The translations under genes were made by a program, and so were the position numbers. From the NCBI RefSeq assembly GCF_006439015.1, contig NZ_RCZG01000001.1, forward strand, positions 62,001 to 126,000: a DNA stretch of 64,000 nt, in the 5' to 3' direction. The DNA comes from Mycolicibacterium hodleri (GTDB lineage: Bacteria > Actinomycetota > Actinomycetes > Mycobacteriales > Mycobacteriaceae). Below are positions 55,710-63,299 of this stretch, piece after piece. Within the stretch, counting starts at the first letter, position 1, and every line of letters starts with the position of its first letter. The notes beneath the pieces are model-generated. The model did no database searches, was not told where the DNA came from, and worked only from the letters and a program-made list of their open reading frames with translations.

Positions 55710-56843
55710 ATGTTCACCGCGCAGCAGCTGGAGTTCGCCGCAGCGATCGAGGGGTTCTGTGCGGCGAACTGCGGAACCGCACGGCAGCGCGCGGATCTCA
55801 CCGACGGAGGTCGGTTGTCCAACAGTCCGCAACTGTTGACGCAGTTGGCAAAGCTGGGTTGGTTGGGTGTGTCGTTGCCGGAGGAGTACGGGGGCGGGGG
55901 CGCCGGCATGGTCGAGGAGTGCATCTTCTTGGAGGAGACCGCGCGCGGACAGGCGCCGATCCACGCCTACGGCACAGGTCTGACCGCGGCGCAAACCTAT
56001 CTCCGACACGGCGAGGAGCAACAGAAGAAGGAGGTACTGGGCAACCTTTGTAGCGGACGCTTCGAGGCCATCGCCTTGTCCGAGCCCGGCGCCGGGTCCG
56101 ACCTCAGTGGCGTGGCTACCCGGGCCGTGCTCGACGGGGACCGATTCGTGGTCAACGGTCAGAAGACGTGGATCACCGCAGCACACCTGGCCGACCACAT
56201 TCTGCTGCTGACGCGAACCGACTCCAGCCTCGGCAAGCACGAGGGTCTGACGCTGATGTACACCTCGACCGACGTTGCCGGCCTGGACGTGCGACCCATC
56301 CAGACCATGGATGGTCACACCGTCAACGACGTCTTCTTCACCGACGTCTTGATCCCCGTCGCCAACGTCGTAGGCGGTGTCGGCGATGCCTGGCACCGGC
56401 TGATGCGTGGGCTGAACGTCGAGCGATTGATCATCGCCGCGATGTCCCTTGGCGCAGCACGCCGTTCGCTGGAGGACACCATCGCCTATGTCAGTACCCG
56501 CGAGCAGTTCGGCAAGTCGCTCGGATCCTTTCAGGCAGTGCGTCACGCCATCGCCGACTTGGCCACCGAGATCGAACACTGCCGCGCCTTCGTCTATCAC
56601 GTTGCTCAACAGATCGACGCGGGCCTGGAGGATAGCTTGGCCCGAGAGGGCTCGATGGCCAAGCTCAAGTGCACCGAAGTCGCAAAAGCCGTTGCACTGC
56701 AAGGCATGCAGCTGATGGGTGGCAACGGTTACGCCGTGGAATTCGGCATGGAGATGCAGGTTCGCAAGGCATTGGCACCGCCGATCTATGGCGGTGCCAA
56801 CGCTATTCAACGCGAAATCATAGGCAAGAGCTACGGGCTCTAG
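55710..56843 (+). CDS. Acyl-CoA dehydrogenase
   Basis: A 377-residue flavoenzyme starting at ATG 55710, 8 bases after AAGGAG. FAD/substrate motifs are ALSEPGAGSDLSG and KTWITAAHLADH; YVSTREQFGKSLGSFQAVRH is the central helix block. The C-terminal QLMGGNGYAVEFGMEMQVR and YGGANAIQREIIG are complete, although the catalytic-base region reads IYGGAN rather than the common YEGT. It probably dehydrogenates the CoA ester made by the (broken) ligase upstream. Confidence 0.9.
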   Translation: MFTAQQLEFAAAIEGFCAANCGTARQRADLTDGGRLSNSPQLLTQLAKLGWLGVSLPEEYGGGGAGMVEECIFLEETARGQAPIHAYGTGLTAAQTYLRHGEEQQKKEVLGNLCSGRFEAIALSEPGAGSDLSGVATRAVLDGDRFVVNGQKTWITAAHLADHILLLTRTDSSLGKHEGLTLMYTSTDVAGLDVRPIQTMDGHTVNDVFFTDVLIPVANVVGGVGDAWHRLMRGLNVERLIIAAMSLGAARRSLEDTIAYVSTREQFGKSLGSFQAVRHAIADLATEIEHCRAFVYHVAQQIDAGLEDSLAREGSMAKLKCTEVAKAVALQGMQLMGGNGYAVEFGMEMQVRKALAPPIYGGANAIQREIIGKSYGL

Positions 56844-56863
56844 CACGACGAGAGGTACGGTTC

Positions 56864-57769
56864 ATGAGCGCAACGAAGCGCGACATCTTTTCTCCCGAGG
56901 TGTTGGCGGACAAGCGAATTCTGATCACGGGCGGTGGCACCGGACTGGGCCGAGGAGTCGGAGCCCGCTTGGCCGACCACGGTGCCGAGATTCACATCTG
57001 GGGACGCCGGGAATCGGTACTGGCCGAGGCCGCCGTGGAAATCGGCCGCGGGTCGGGGGCGCCCGTGCACTATCAGACCGTAGACGTCAGGGATTCGGCG
57101 TCGGTGGACGCCGCGATCGAGCAGATCTGGACCTGTCACGGCCCTCTCACCGGGCTGTTGAACAATGCGGCGGCCAACTTCATCGCACCGACGGCGACGC
57201 TGAGTCAGCGAGCGTTCGAGGCGGTGACCTCGACGGTAATGACCGGCTCCTTCAACACGACCGTTGCCATCGGCAGACGCTGGATCGACGCCGGGCTCAC
57301 GGGCACGATTCTGTCGAACCTCACCACCTGGATTTGGAGCGGGTCGGCCTTCGTCGTGCCGTCCGCGATGGCCAAGGCCGCCGTGAACGCGATGACGATG
57401 TCGCTAGCGGTCGAGTGGGGGCGTTACGGAATCAGGGTCAACGCGTTCGCGCCTGGTCCGATCCCGACGGAGTACGCCTGGGAAATGCTCAATCCCACGG
57501 ACAAGAGTTCGGTGGGGGCGACGCAGGTGGACCAGATTCCGTTGGGCCGCAGTGGAACCATCGACGAACTGGCGAACCTCACGATCTTCGCCTTCTCCGA
57601 CGCATGCGACTACCTGACCGGCGAGACCATCGTCATGGACGGCGGACAGCGACTAGCCGGGCCAAACACCTTCGCCGGGTTGACGGCGATGTCCGATCAG
57701 GACTGGATCGATGCCCGCGAGCGCAGCAAGGCTTCCTCGGCGGCAGCCAAGGCTGCGCGATCGGTCTGA
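56864..57769 (+). CDS. SDR oxidoreductase, 2,4-dienoyl-CoA reductase-like
   Basis: A 301-residue SDR with TGGGTGLGRGVG, LLNNAAANFIAP and an atypical active-site stretch SNLTTWIWSGSAFVVPSAMAK. The usual YxxxK tyrosine is absent at that position (VPSAMAK keeps the lysine). 2,4-dienoyl-CoA reductases also depart from the classical tyrosine, and the NNAAANF motif is theirs. Start at ATG 56864, 20 bases after the dehydrogenase stop. Same operon as the dehydrogenase. Confidence 0.8.
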   Translation: MSATKRDIFSPEVLADKRILITGGGTGLGRGVGARLADHGAEIHIWGRRESVLAEAAVEIGRGSGAPVHYQTVDVRDSASVDAAIEQIWTCHGPLTGLLNNAAANFIAPTATLSQRAFEAVTSTVMTGSFNTTVAIGRRWIDAGLTGTILSNLTTWIWSGSAFVVPSAMAKAAVNAMTMSLAVEWGRYGIRVNAFAPGPIPTEYAWEMLNPTDKSSVGATQVDQIPLGRSGTIDELANLTIFAFSDACDYLTGETIVMDGGQRLAGPNTFAGLTAMSDQDWIDARERSKASSAAAKAARSV

Positions 57770-57778
57770 CTGCGGGCT

Positions 57779-58795
57779 TCAGGCTTCGACGCCGGTAAGG
57801 ACCTCGCCCGCCTCGAGAAACGAGGCCACCAATTGCGGGTCGGCGTAGTAGGGGTCACCGACACCGTTGTTGAATCGGCGGTGACTGTACTCGTAGAGCG
57901 CCGCGAGCTTGTACATGGCCAGTGCGGCATACCAATTGACACCCGAAACGTCGGCGCCCGTGCGGTCGGCGTAGCGATCGAGCAGCGCGGTGCGATCGGG
58001 GTAGCCGGACTCGAGCAGCGCCGTGCCCATCGCCGCGGTGGGCACGATTGGCTCACCGGCGGCCGGGTAACAGGCAAGTAGGTAGCCTAGGTCGGCAAGG
58101 GGGTCGCCGATGCTGGCGAGTTCCCAGTCGAGCACCGCGGCAATTTTGCCCTCGGTAACGTCGACGACGGTATTGCCAATCCTAAAGTCGTTGTGCACGA
58201 CGGATGTTCCCGATTCAGCGGGTAAGTGGGCGTCGAGCCACTGACCGAGGTCTGCAAAAGACGGTGGCACGCCATCGCCAGTGGAGATCAACGACCGCAC
58301 GAGCCGCAATTGCCGTTCGTTGAAACGCTCTGGCTTGCCGATTCCGTCGAGCCCGGCGTCGCGCCAACGCACCGTGTGCAACGCGGCGAGGGTGTCAACG
58401 AGCGACTCCCCAATGCGGCGTCGTAGCGCAACGTCGTCGGATGCTGCTGGCGTCTCCTCCGTGATGACGGCACCATCGACGAACTCCATGACCACGACCG
58501 GCACGTCGAGCAGATCTCCGGCGGCAGCGGTGGCCAGCACCCGGGGAACCGGGACGTCGGTATCGGCGAGGGCGGTCATGAATCGTGCCTCGCGCAGCAC
58601 GTCGTTGGCGCCCGTCGGCAGCGGAGGAGGCGGGGGCCGGCGCACCACGATGCGAGAGTGCCCGTCGGAAACGAGGAACGTCAGGTTCGAATGTCCGTCG
58701 CCGATTGCGGTGGCGGTCACGACCGCGTCGCACACTCCGCGATCGCTCAGGAAGCGCCCTAGCGCCTCGAGTTCGTTGGCCGACCAGGCCCACAT
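57779..58795 (-). CDS. Phosphotransferase-family (APH-like) protein
   Basis: A 338-residue kinase-like protein. It has IVVRRPPPPPLPTGANDVLRE near the nucleotide site, the catalytic loop VVHNDFRIGN, and the metal motif VLDWELASIGDPLADLGY. This is the group often linked to acyl-CoA dehydrogenases (ACAD10/11-like kinases of 4-hydroxyacids). It converges on the SDR gene with a 9-base gap and starts at ATG 58795, overlapping the DUF7064-like gene stop (TGATG). It may phosphorylate a hydroxy acid or hydroxyacyl-CoA. Confidence 0.85.
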   Translation of the reverse strand: MWAWSANELEALGRFLSDRGVCDAVVTATAIGDGHSNLTFLVSDGHSRIVVRRPPPPPLPTGANDVLREARFMTALADTDVPVPRVLATAAAGDLLDVPVVVMEFVDGAVITEETPAASDDVALRRRIGESLVDTLAALHTVRWRDAGLDGIGKPERFNERQLRLVRSLISTGDGVPPSFADLGQWLDAHLPAESGTSVVHNDFRIGNTVVDVTEGKIAAVLDWELASIGDPLADLGYLLACYPAAGEPIVPTAAMGTALLESGYPDRTALLDRYADRTGADVSGVNWYAALAMYKLAALYEYSHRRFNNGVGDPYYADPQLVASFLEAGEVLTGVEA

Positions 58796-59724
58796 CAGGA
58801 ACGTCGATTCGTCAGGTAGTCGAGATAGCCTCCCTGCCAATGCGTCTCGAACTGGCCAGCACCGGACTCACCGTCGATCACCGCGCTACAGGCGCCCTCG
58901 CGAATCACCGTTTGTAGCCGATCGTGGGTGGGCAGCTCGATGACGCCGAACACGTCGAGTTGGAGCTCCGAGCGGGATCCCTCGACATCGACGAAAGTGG
59001 CCCGCAACGCCCGCTGTCGCATCTGTTCGTCGTATTCGGCATGGTGTTCGATGTGGTGCACGGGCAGCGTTACGCCGTCGCGCACCACGTAACCGGCGAA
59101 TCCCCACTCGCCCTGAGCAATCCAGATCCATCCGTTTATCACGCGTCCCGAATCGGTGTAGGCGACCAGCCACTTCCAATGCTGGGGCACACCCCAATCA
59201 CGCACGCCCCAGGAATGATCACGGTGGCCCATCTGGTCGTCCCAGGCGATGCTTCGCCCGGCGACCTCGACGCCACCGCGGACTCGCCCCGTCTGTTCGA
59301 TTCGGTTGACGGCAAACCAGGCTGGCAGCCCATCGGGATTGGCGTGGTAGCTGAACGCGTCGTGGATGCCGGTGAACTCGTATTCGATGTGCACGTCGTC
59401 ATGGTGATAGGTCAGCGTGCACGACTTGCGCAGTTGAGGCTGGGTGAGCGTCAGTCCGCCGAAGGAGAATTCGTCGAGGTCGGCGTGGTCGGGTATTTTT
59501 CCGCTGTGTTGGTGCGACACCAGTGGCCGAGGTTCGGGTCCCCAGACACAGACGTTGTATCCGGCCTTTCCGGACCCGGAGAGGTAGAGGTAAACCTGTA
59601 GGCCCAGCTGATGCTCGGGCATGGTCAGCTGCCAGAAGAGGCTGTCGCGGGTACGTTCGCCCGCCACGGAACGATGGCGCAAATCGTCGGCAGCACCGAG
59701 TCCGGCGTGACCGATCGCGGTCAT
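58795..59724 (-). CDS. DUF7064/DUF7065-like protein
   Basis: A 309-residue protein with many aromatic and charged residues in beta-rich segments. The conserved blocks are GRSIAWDDQMGHRDHSWGVRD, then HWKWLVAYTDSGRVINGW. These resemble the hydroxyneurosporene-synthase/AttH-like double-lipocalin proteins often annotated DUF7064/7065 in mycobacterial catabolic clusters. No catalytic role is established. It overlaps the neighbouring kinase-like gene and the crotonase gene by 1-4 bases, so it is part of the pathway operon. Confidence 0.7.
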   Translation of the reverse strand: MTAIGHAGLGAADDLRHRSVAGERTRDSLFWQLTMPEHQLGLQVYLYLSGSGKAGYNVCVWGPEPRPLVSHQHSGKIPDHADLDEFSFGGLTLTQPQLRKSCTLTYHHDDVHIEYEFTGIHDAFSYHANPDGLPAWFAVNRIEQTGRVRGGVEVAGRSIAWDDQMGHRDHSWGVRDWGVPQHWKWLVAYTDSGRVINGWIWIAQGEWGFAGYVVRDGVTLPVHHIEHHAEYDEQMRQRALRATFVDVEGSRSELQLDVFGVIELPTHDRLQTVIREGACSAVIDGESGAGQFETHWQGGYLDYLTNRRS

Positions 59725-60545
59725 TGCAGCCAGCCTGCCTGCACGGCCAACGTCTGACCGCGGGTGTCGATCTCCACGGCTGCCCGAAACGACGTGTTCT
59801 CCATGTTGCGTACGAACGCGTTCTTCGTCGCGCGGACGCCCTCCTCCGAGGCGGCGGCGATAGTACTAGCCAATTCGAGGGCCGCGTCGAGCGCAGTCGT
59901 GTCGGTGGTCAGTCGATCAGCGAGGCCGATGCGAACCGCTTCCTCGGCGCGCACCGTCCGTCCGGTGAAGGCGAGCTCGGCGGCGCGGCCCGGCCCGATC
60001 AACCGCACCAAATTCCATGACGTGCCCAGTTCGCCGATCGACAGCCCGATGCGAACGAATCCGGCGCTGAAGCTGGCAGTCGAGTCGGCGACGCGGATGT
60101 CTGCGGCTAGCGCCAGCGACAGTCCGCCCCCGGCGGCAGGCCCGCTGACGGCGGCGATGACCGGATAGGGGAGCGCTCGCATGCCCACCGAGCCGGCGGC
60201 GGCAGTTTCGACCAGATCGGTGAAATCGGCGACCGATAGTTCGGCGATGACGCTGACCTCGTCGAGATCGAAGCCGGTGCAGAACGCCTTGCCGCCGGCG
60301 CCGGCGAGAATGAGCACTCGTGGCGATGTATGCTTCAATGTCGCTGCAGCCCAAGCGATTTCGCCGAACATCTCGATGGTCTGGGAGTTTCCGCGTTGGG
60401 GACGGTTTACTGACATCACGACGATGCCGGGGCGAGGTTCGTCGAAGGCCAGGGTGCGTGCGGTGCGCAGTTCGGCCAGGACCTCTGGCAGCGGGCGGCG
60501 CTGTACCCGGTTCCACCGGGCGGGTGTGGTCGCGGTCATCGTCAC
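59721..60545 (-). CDS. Enoyl-CoA hydratase/isomerase, paralogue A
   Basis: A 274-residue crotonase; GTG 60545 overlaps the upstream stop, and ATG 60539 is an alternative. It has an unusual 35-residue N-terminal extension before VVMSVNRPQRGNSQT. Oxyanion motifs are KAFCTGFDLDEV and GPAAGGGLSLAL; FVRIGLSIGELGTSW lies in the active-site loop. It shares this loop with the next gene, indicating tandem duplication. The usual catalytic glutamates are partly replaced, so reaction type is open. Confidence 0.87.
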   Translation of the reverse strand: MTMTATTPARWNRVQRRPLPEVLAELRTARTLAFDEPRPGIVVMSVNRPQRGNSQTIEMFGEIAWAAATLKHTSPRVLILAGAGGKAFCTGFDLDEVSVIAELSVADFTDLVETAAAGSVGMRALPYPVIAAVSGPAAGGGLSLALAADIRVADSTASFSAGFVRIGLSIGELGTSWNLVRLIGPGRAAELAFTGRTVRAEEAVRIGLADRLTTDTTALDAALELASTIAAASEEGVRATKNAFVRNMENTSFRAAVEIDTRGQTLAVQAGWLQ

Positions 60546-61354
60546 CGCCCGGAGAAGATGGGGGTGCGCTTGGCCTTGAACGCATCAAGCGCTTCGGTCA
60601 TGTCCTCGCACCGGGTGAGGAGGGCCTGCCCGCGATTCTCGAGTTCCAGCGCGGCGGCGAACGAGGAGATCTCCATGTTGGCCTGTAGCGCGCGCTTAGA
60701 CATCCGGATGCCGCCGGGTGAATTGGCGCAGATCTGGCGTGCCATTGCCAACGTGCGTTCGAGCAGGTCGTCGTCGGCGGTCAGAGTGTTGAGCAGGCCG
60801 AGCCTTTCGGCTTCCTCGGCGCCGACCACGCGGCCGGTGAACCCGATTTCGGCCGCGACGGACGGGCCGATCAGCCGGGGCAGAAGCCAGGACGTGCCCA
60901 GGTCGCCGGCCGACAGTCCGATGCGCACGAACGCGGCGTTGAACTTTGCCGCCGGAGATCCGAGGCGGATGTCGGCCATCAGCGTCAGGGACATGCCGCC
61001 GCCCGCGGCGGGACCGTTGATCGCGGCGATGACCGGGACGGGGACGGCACGGATTGCACTCAGCGCGCGTGCTGCCTGTTCTTGGCGGTCGAGCATGCCC
61101 AACGCCGACAGAGACGGCAGTTCTTCAGCGTCGTCGAGGTCGTATCCGGCGCAGAATGCCTTGCCGGCACCGGTGATGACCAGTACCCGAACGTCGCGGT
61201 CGACGCTGATGGCGCGAGCCGCGGTCTCGAGCTCGTCGAACATGGTGACGGTCATGGCGTTGTATCGGTCGGGCCGATTCAAGGTGAGCTGAAGTACCCC
61301 TTCGGCAGGGGCGTCGAGCAGGATGGTCTGATAGCGCAGGTCGAGGTCGATCAC
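60542..61354 (-). CDS. Enoyl-CoA hydratase/isomerase, paralogue B
   Basis: A 270-residue crotonase starting at GTG 61354, which overlaps the LLM stop. Motifs are TLNRPDRYNAMTV, KAFCAGYDLDDAE, GPAAGGGMSLTL and FVRIGLSAGDLGTSW, then KAKRTPIFSGR at the end. It is close to paralogue A downstream. It probably acts on consecutive or alternative enoyl-CoA isomers with A. Middle of a coupled operon. Confidence 0.9.
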   Translation of the reverse strand: MIDLDLRYQTILLDAPAEGVLQLTLNRPDRYNAMTVTMFDELETAARAISVDRDVRVLVITGAGKAFCAGYDLDDAEELPSLSALGMLDRQEQAARALSAIRAVPVPVIAAINGPAAGGGMSLTLMADIRLGSPAAKFNAAFVRIGLSAGDLGTSWLLPRLIGPSVAAEIGFTGRVVGAEEAERLGLLNTLTADDDLLERTLAMARQICANSPGGIRMSKRALQANMEISSFAAALELENRGQALLTRCEDMTEALDAFKAKRTPIFSGR

Positions 61355-62466
61355 GACACGGACTCCGTTTCTCGGGTGGTGGGCTGTGGTGGGACGGACG
61401 GCTGCAGCAGGGTGCCGATACCGTTGACGATGCACTCGGTGCCCTCGAGCGTCTGTTCGTCGGTGAGACCCCACGGGGGGACGGTGGCGTCGACGTGATC
61501 GAATCCGACGGCCGCTTCGCGGAGGCGGTCGGAGAAGTCGCGTGGTGTGCATGCAATGGCAATGGCGTCGATCGCCGCGTCCGGTACCGCTGCGATCACC
61601 GCCGCCGCGTCACGTTCGCGTGCGGCCTCGCGGATGGCGGCTTGGGCGGCCGACCATCCGTGCACAGCGAACAATCGGTCGTAGATTCGCGACGCCGCAT
61701 ACTGCCCGATGGCATACGCGGCACGGCGCCGGGCCGCCTCTTCGTCGTCGTCGATCGAGCACATCCGGATACCCATGACCGCGATGTCGTCGGCGGATCG
61801 GTCGGCGGCTTCGGCTCCGCAGGCCAACTCGGGGCGTACGACGTGCTCGACATATTGGCGGGTGAACATCGGATGGCCGATGAGTCCGTCGGCGGTTCGA
61901 CCCGCGGTGCGGATCATCAGAGGGTTGACACCAGCGATCCAGATCGGCAGCCGGTCGCGCAGCGGCGGTGCCATGTCGTTGCCGGGGCTGACGTGAACGG
62001 TATAGAAGGCGCCGTCGTGGTGCACGGGCCCGTCGTGCAGGCGCCAGAGTTTGCGCAGTACGGTGATCAGCTCGGCCATGCGGGCCGCGGGAGAGGACCC
62101 GTCGACGCCGTGCCAGTTGGTCATCATCGTGGGCGTGCCGTTTCCGAGTCCGAGGATGAGGCGGCCTCCGGAGAGCTCGTCGAGGTCGCGCGCTTCGGCC
62201 GCCCAGATCAGCGGTGACCGGCCGACACCATAGGCGATGTTGGAGCCGATGGCGACGCGCTCGGTCGCCTGCGCGAGTACCGCCATCGGTACGGTTGCCG
62301 ACCGGCTGTACAGCTCGCTGGTCCACACCGCCGTGCAGCCGGCCGCTTCTGCCTTCCGAGCCAACGCCGCCATCGCGTCGAACCGTTGGGGACCCCTCCC
62401 GTAGCCGAAGGCATTGATCCCGTACGACGCCGACGGTGTCGGCTCGGATGACGTTGCTGAACTCAT
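61351..62466 (-). CDS. LLM-class (probably F420-dependent) oxidoreductase
   Basis: A 371-residue bacterial-luciferase-fold protein. It has YGINAFGYGRGPQRFD at the N-terminus, AVWTSELYSRSATVP, IGSNIAYGVGRSPLIWA, and LILGLGNGTPTMM. In mycobacteria most such proteins use F420; the cofactor cannot be settled from sequence. Start ATG 62466, 15 bases after the stop of the crotonase at 62482. It likely reduces or oxidises an intermediate handled by the crotonases. Confidence 0.87.
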   Translation of the reverse strand: MSSATSSEPTPSASYGINAFGYGRGPQRFDAMAALARKAEAAGCTAVWTSELYSRSATVPMAVLAQATERVAIGSNIAYGVGRSPLIWAAEARDLDELSGGRLILGLGNGTPTMMTNWHGVDGSSPAARMAELITVLRKLWRLHDGPVHHDGAFYTVHVSPGNDMAPPLRDRLPIWIAGVNPLMIRTAGRTADGLIGHPMFTRQYVEHVVRPELACGAEAADRSADDIAVMGIRMCSIDDDEEAARRRAAYAIGQYAASRIYDRLFAVHGWSAAQAAIREAARERDAAAVIAAVPDAAIDAIAIACTPRDFSDRLREAAVGFDHVDATVPPWGLTDEQTLEGTECIVNGIGTLLQPSVPPQPTTRETESVS

Positions 62467-62481
62467 GAGATCGTCACTGGG

Positions 62482-63264
62482 CTAGGCGAATTCGGGGGCA
62501 CGTTTGCCGAGGAAGGCGTGAATGCCCTCGACGGCTTCACCGTCCTCGAATAGTCCCTGAATCTGAGCGCGCTCGAAGTTCAGCCCGTCGGCCAGGGGCT
62601 GGTCGTACGCGGCGTCGACAGTCCGTACGACCGCTCGGAGAGCGGGTGCCGACGACCGGTTCAGTGTCTCGGCGAGCTCGCGGGCTGCGGTGGCAGCGGT
62701 ACCGGCGGGCACCAGCCTGTCGACCAGCCCGATGGCGTGGGCCTCCTCGGCATCGACATGCCGCGCGTTGAGCATGATGTCCAGCGCGCGACCGCGGCCG
62801 ACCAGACGGGGCAACCGCTGAGTGCCGCCAGCGCCGGGGATCAGCCCGAGGTTCACCTCCGGCAGGCCCAGGCGCGACCCGGCGGCAGCGATCCGCATCG
62901 TGCACGCCATCGCCAATTCGAGCCCGCCGCCGAGGGCGAGGCCATCGATGGCCGCAATCGACACCGCAGGATGGGCCGCCAACCGCTCGACGGCTGCCCG
63001 TAGCCGGTCGCCGTAGGCGGTGAAGGACTCGGCGTCCACGGAGGACATGTGCTTGATGTCGGCTCCGGCGGCGAAGAAGCCGGGCACCGCTGAGGACACG
63101 ACGATGACCTTGGCCGGCGACGCGTCGGCAGCGTCGAGACCTCGGTTGAGTCCGTCGATGATTGCAGGGCCCAGCGCGTTGGCCGGTGGGCGGGTCAGGA
63201 TAATCTCGACGACGGTATCTGCGATACGCAGCGTCACCGGTGTTCCATTGTGGGACAGCGTCAT
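62482..63264 (-). CDS. Enoyl-CoA hydratase, BadK/FadB-like
   Basis: A 260-residue crotonase with both classical catalytic segments: FFAAGADIKHM and GLALGGGLELAMAC, then the Glu-bearing LPEVNLGLIPGAGGTQRLPR. Ends FLGKRAPEF. Start ATG 63264 follows GGAGG; a longer frame reaching 63792 is a shadow of the SDR gene. The linkage to a BadH-like SDR suggests hydration of cyclohex-1-ene-1-carboxyl-CoA (BadK step), inferred from order. Confidence 0.87.
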   Translation of the reverse strand: MTLSHNGTPVTLRIADTVVEIILTRPPANALGPAIIDGLNRGLDAADASPAKVIVVSSAVPGFFAAGADIKHMSSVDAESFTAYGDRLRAAVERLAAHPAVSIAAIDGLALGGGLELAMACTMRIAAAGSRLGLPEVNLGLIPGAGGTQRLPRLVGRGRALDIMLNARHVDAEEAHAIGLVDRLVPAGTAATAARELAETLNRSSAPALRAVVRTVDAAYDQPLADGLNFERAQIQGLFEDGEAVEGIHAFLGKRAPEFA

Positions 63265-63299
63265 TGGTGTTCCTCCAGGAGTAAAGCGAGCGGATGTGG

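Noticed and set aside
55281..56846. 521-codon open frame on the - strand
   Set aside because: Antisense to the end of the CoA ligase and the whole acyl-CoA dehydrogenase, both with clear motifs; the frame has no recognisable domain.
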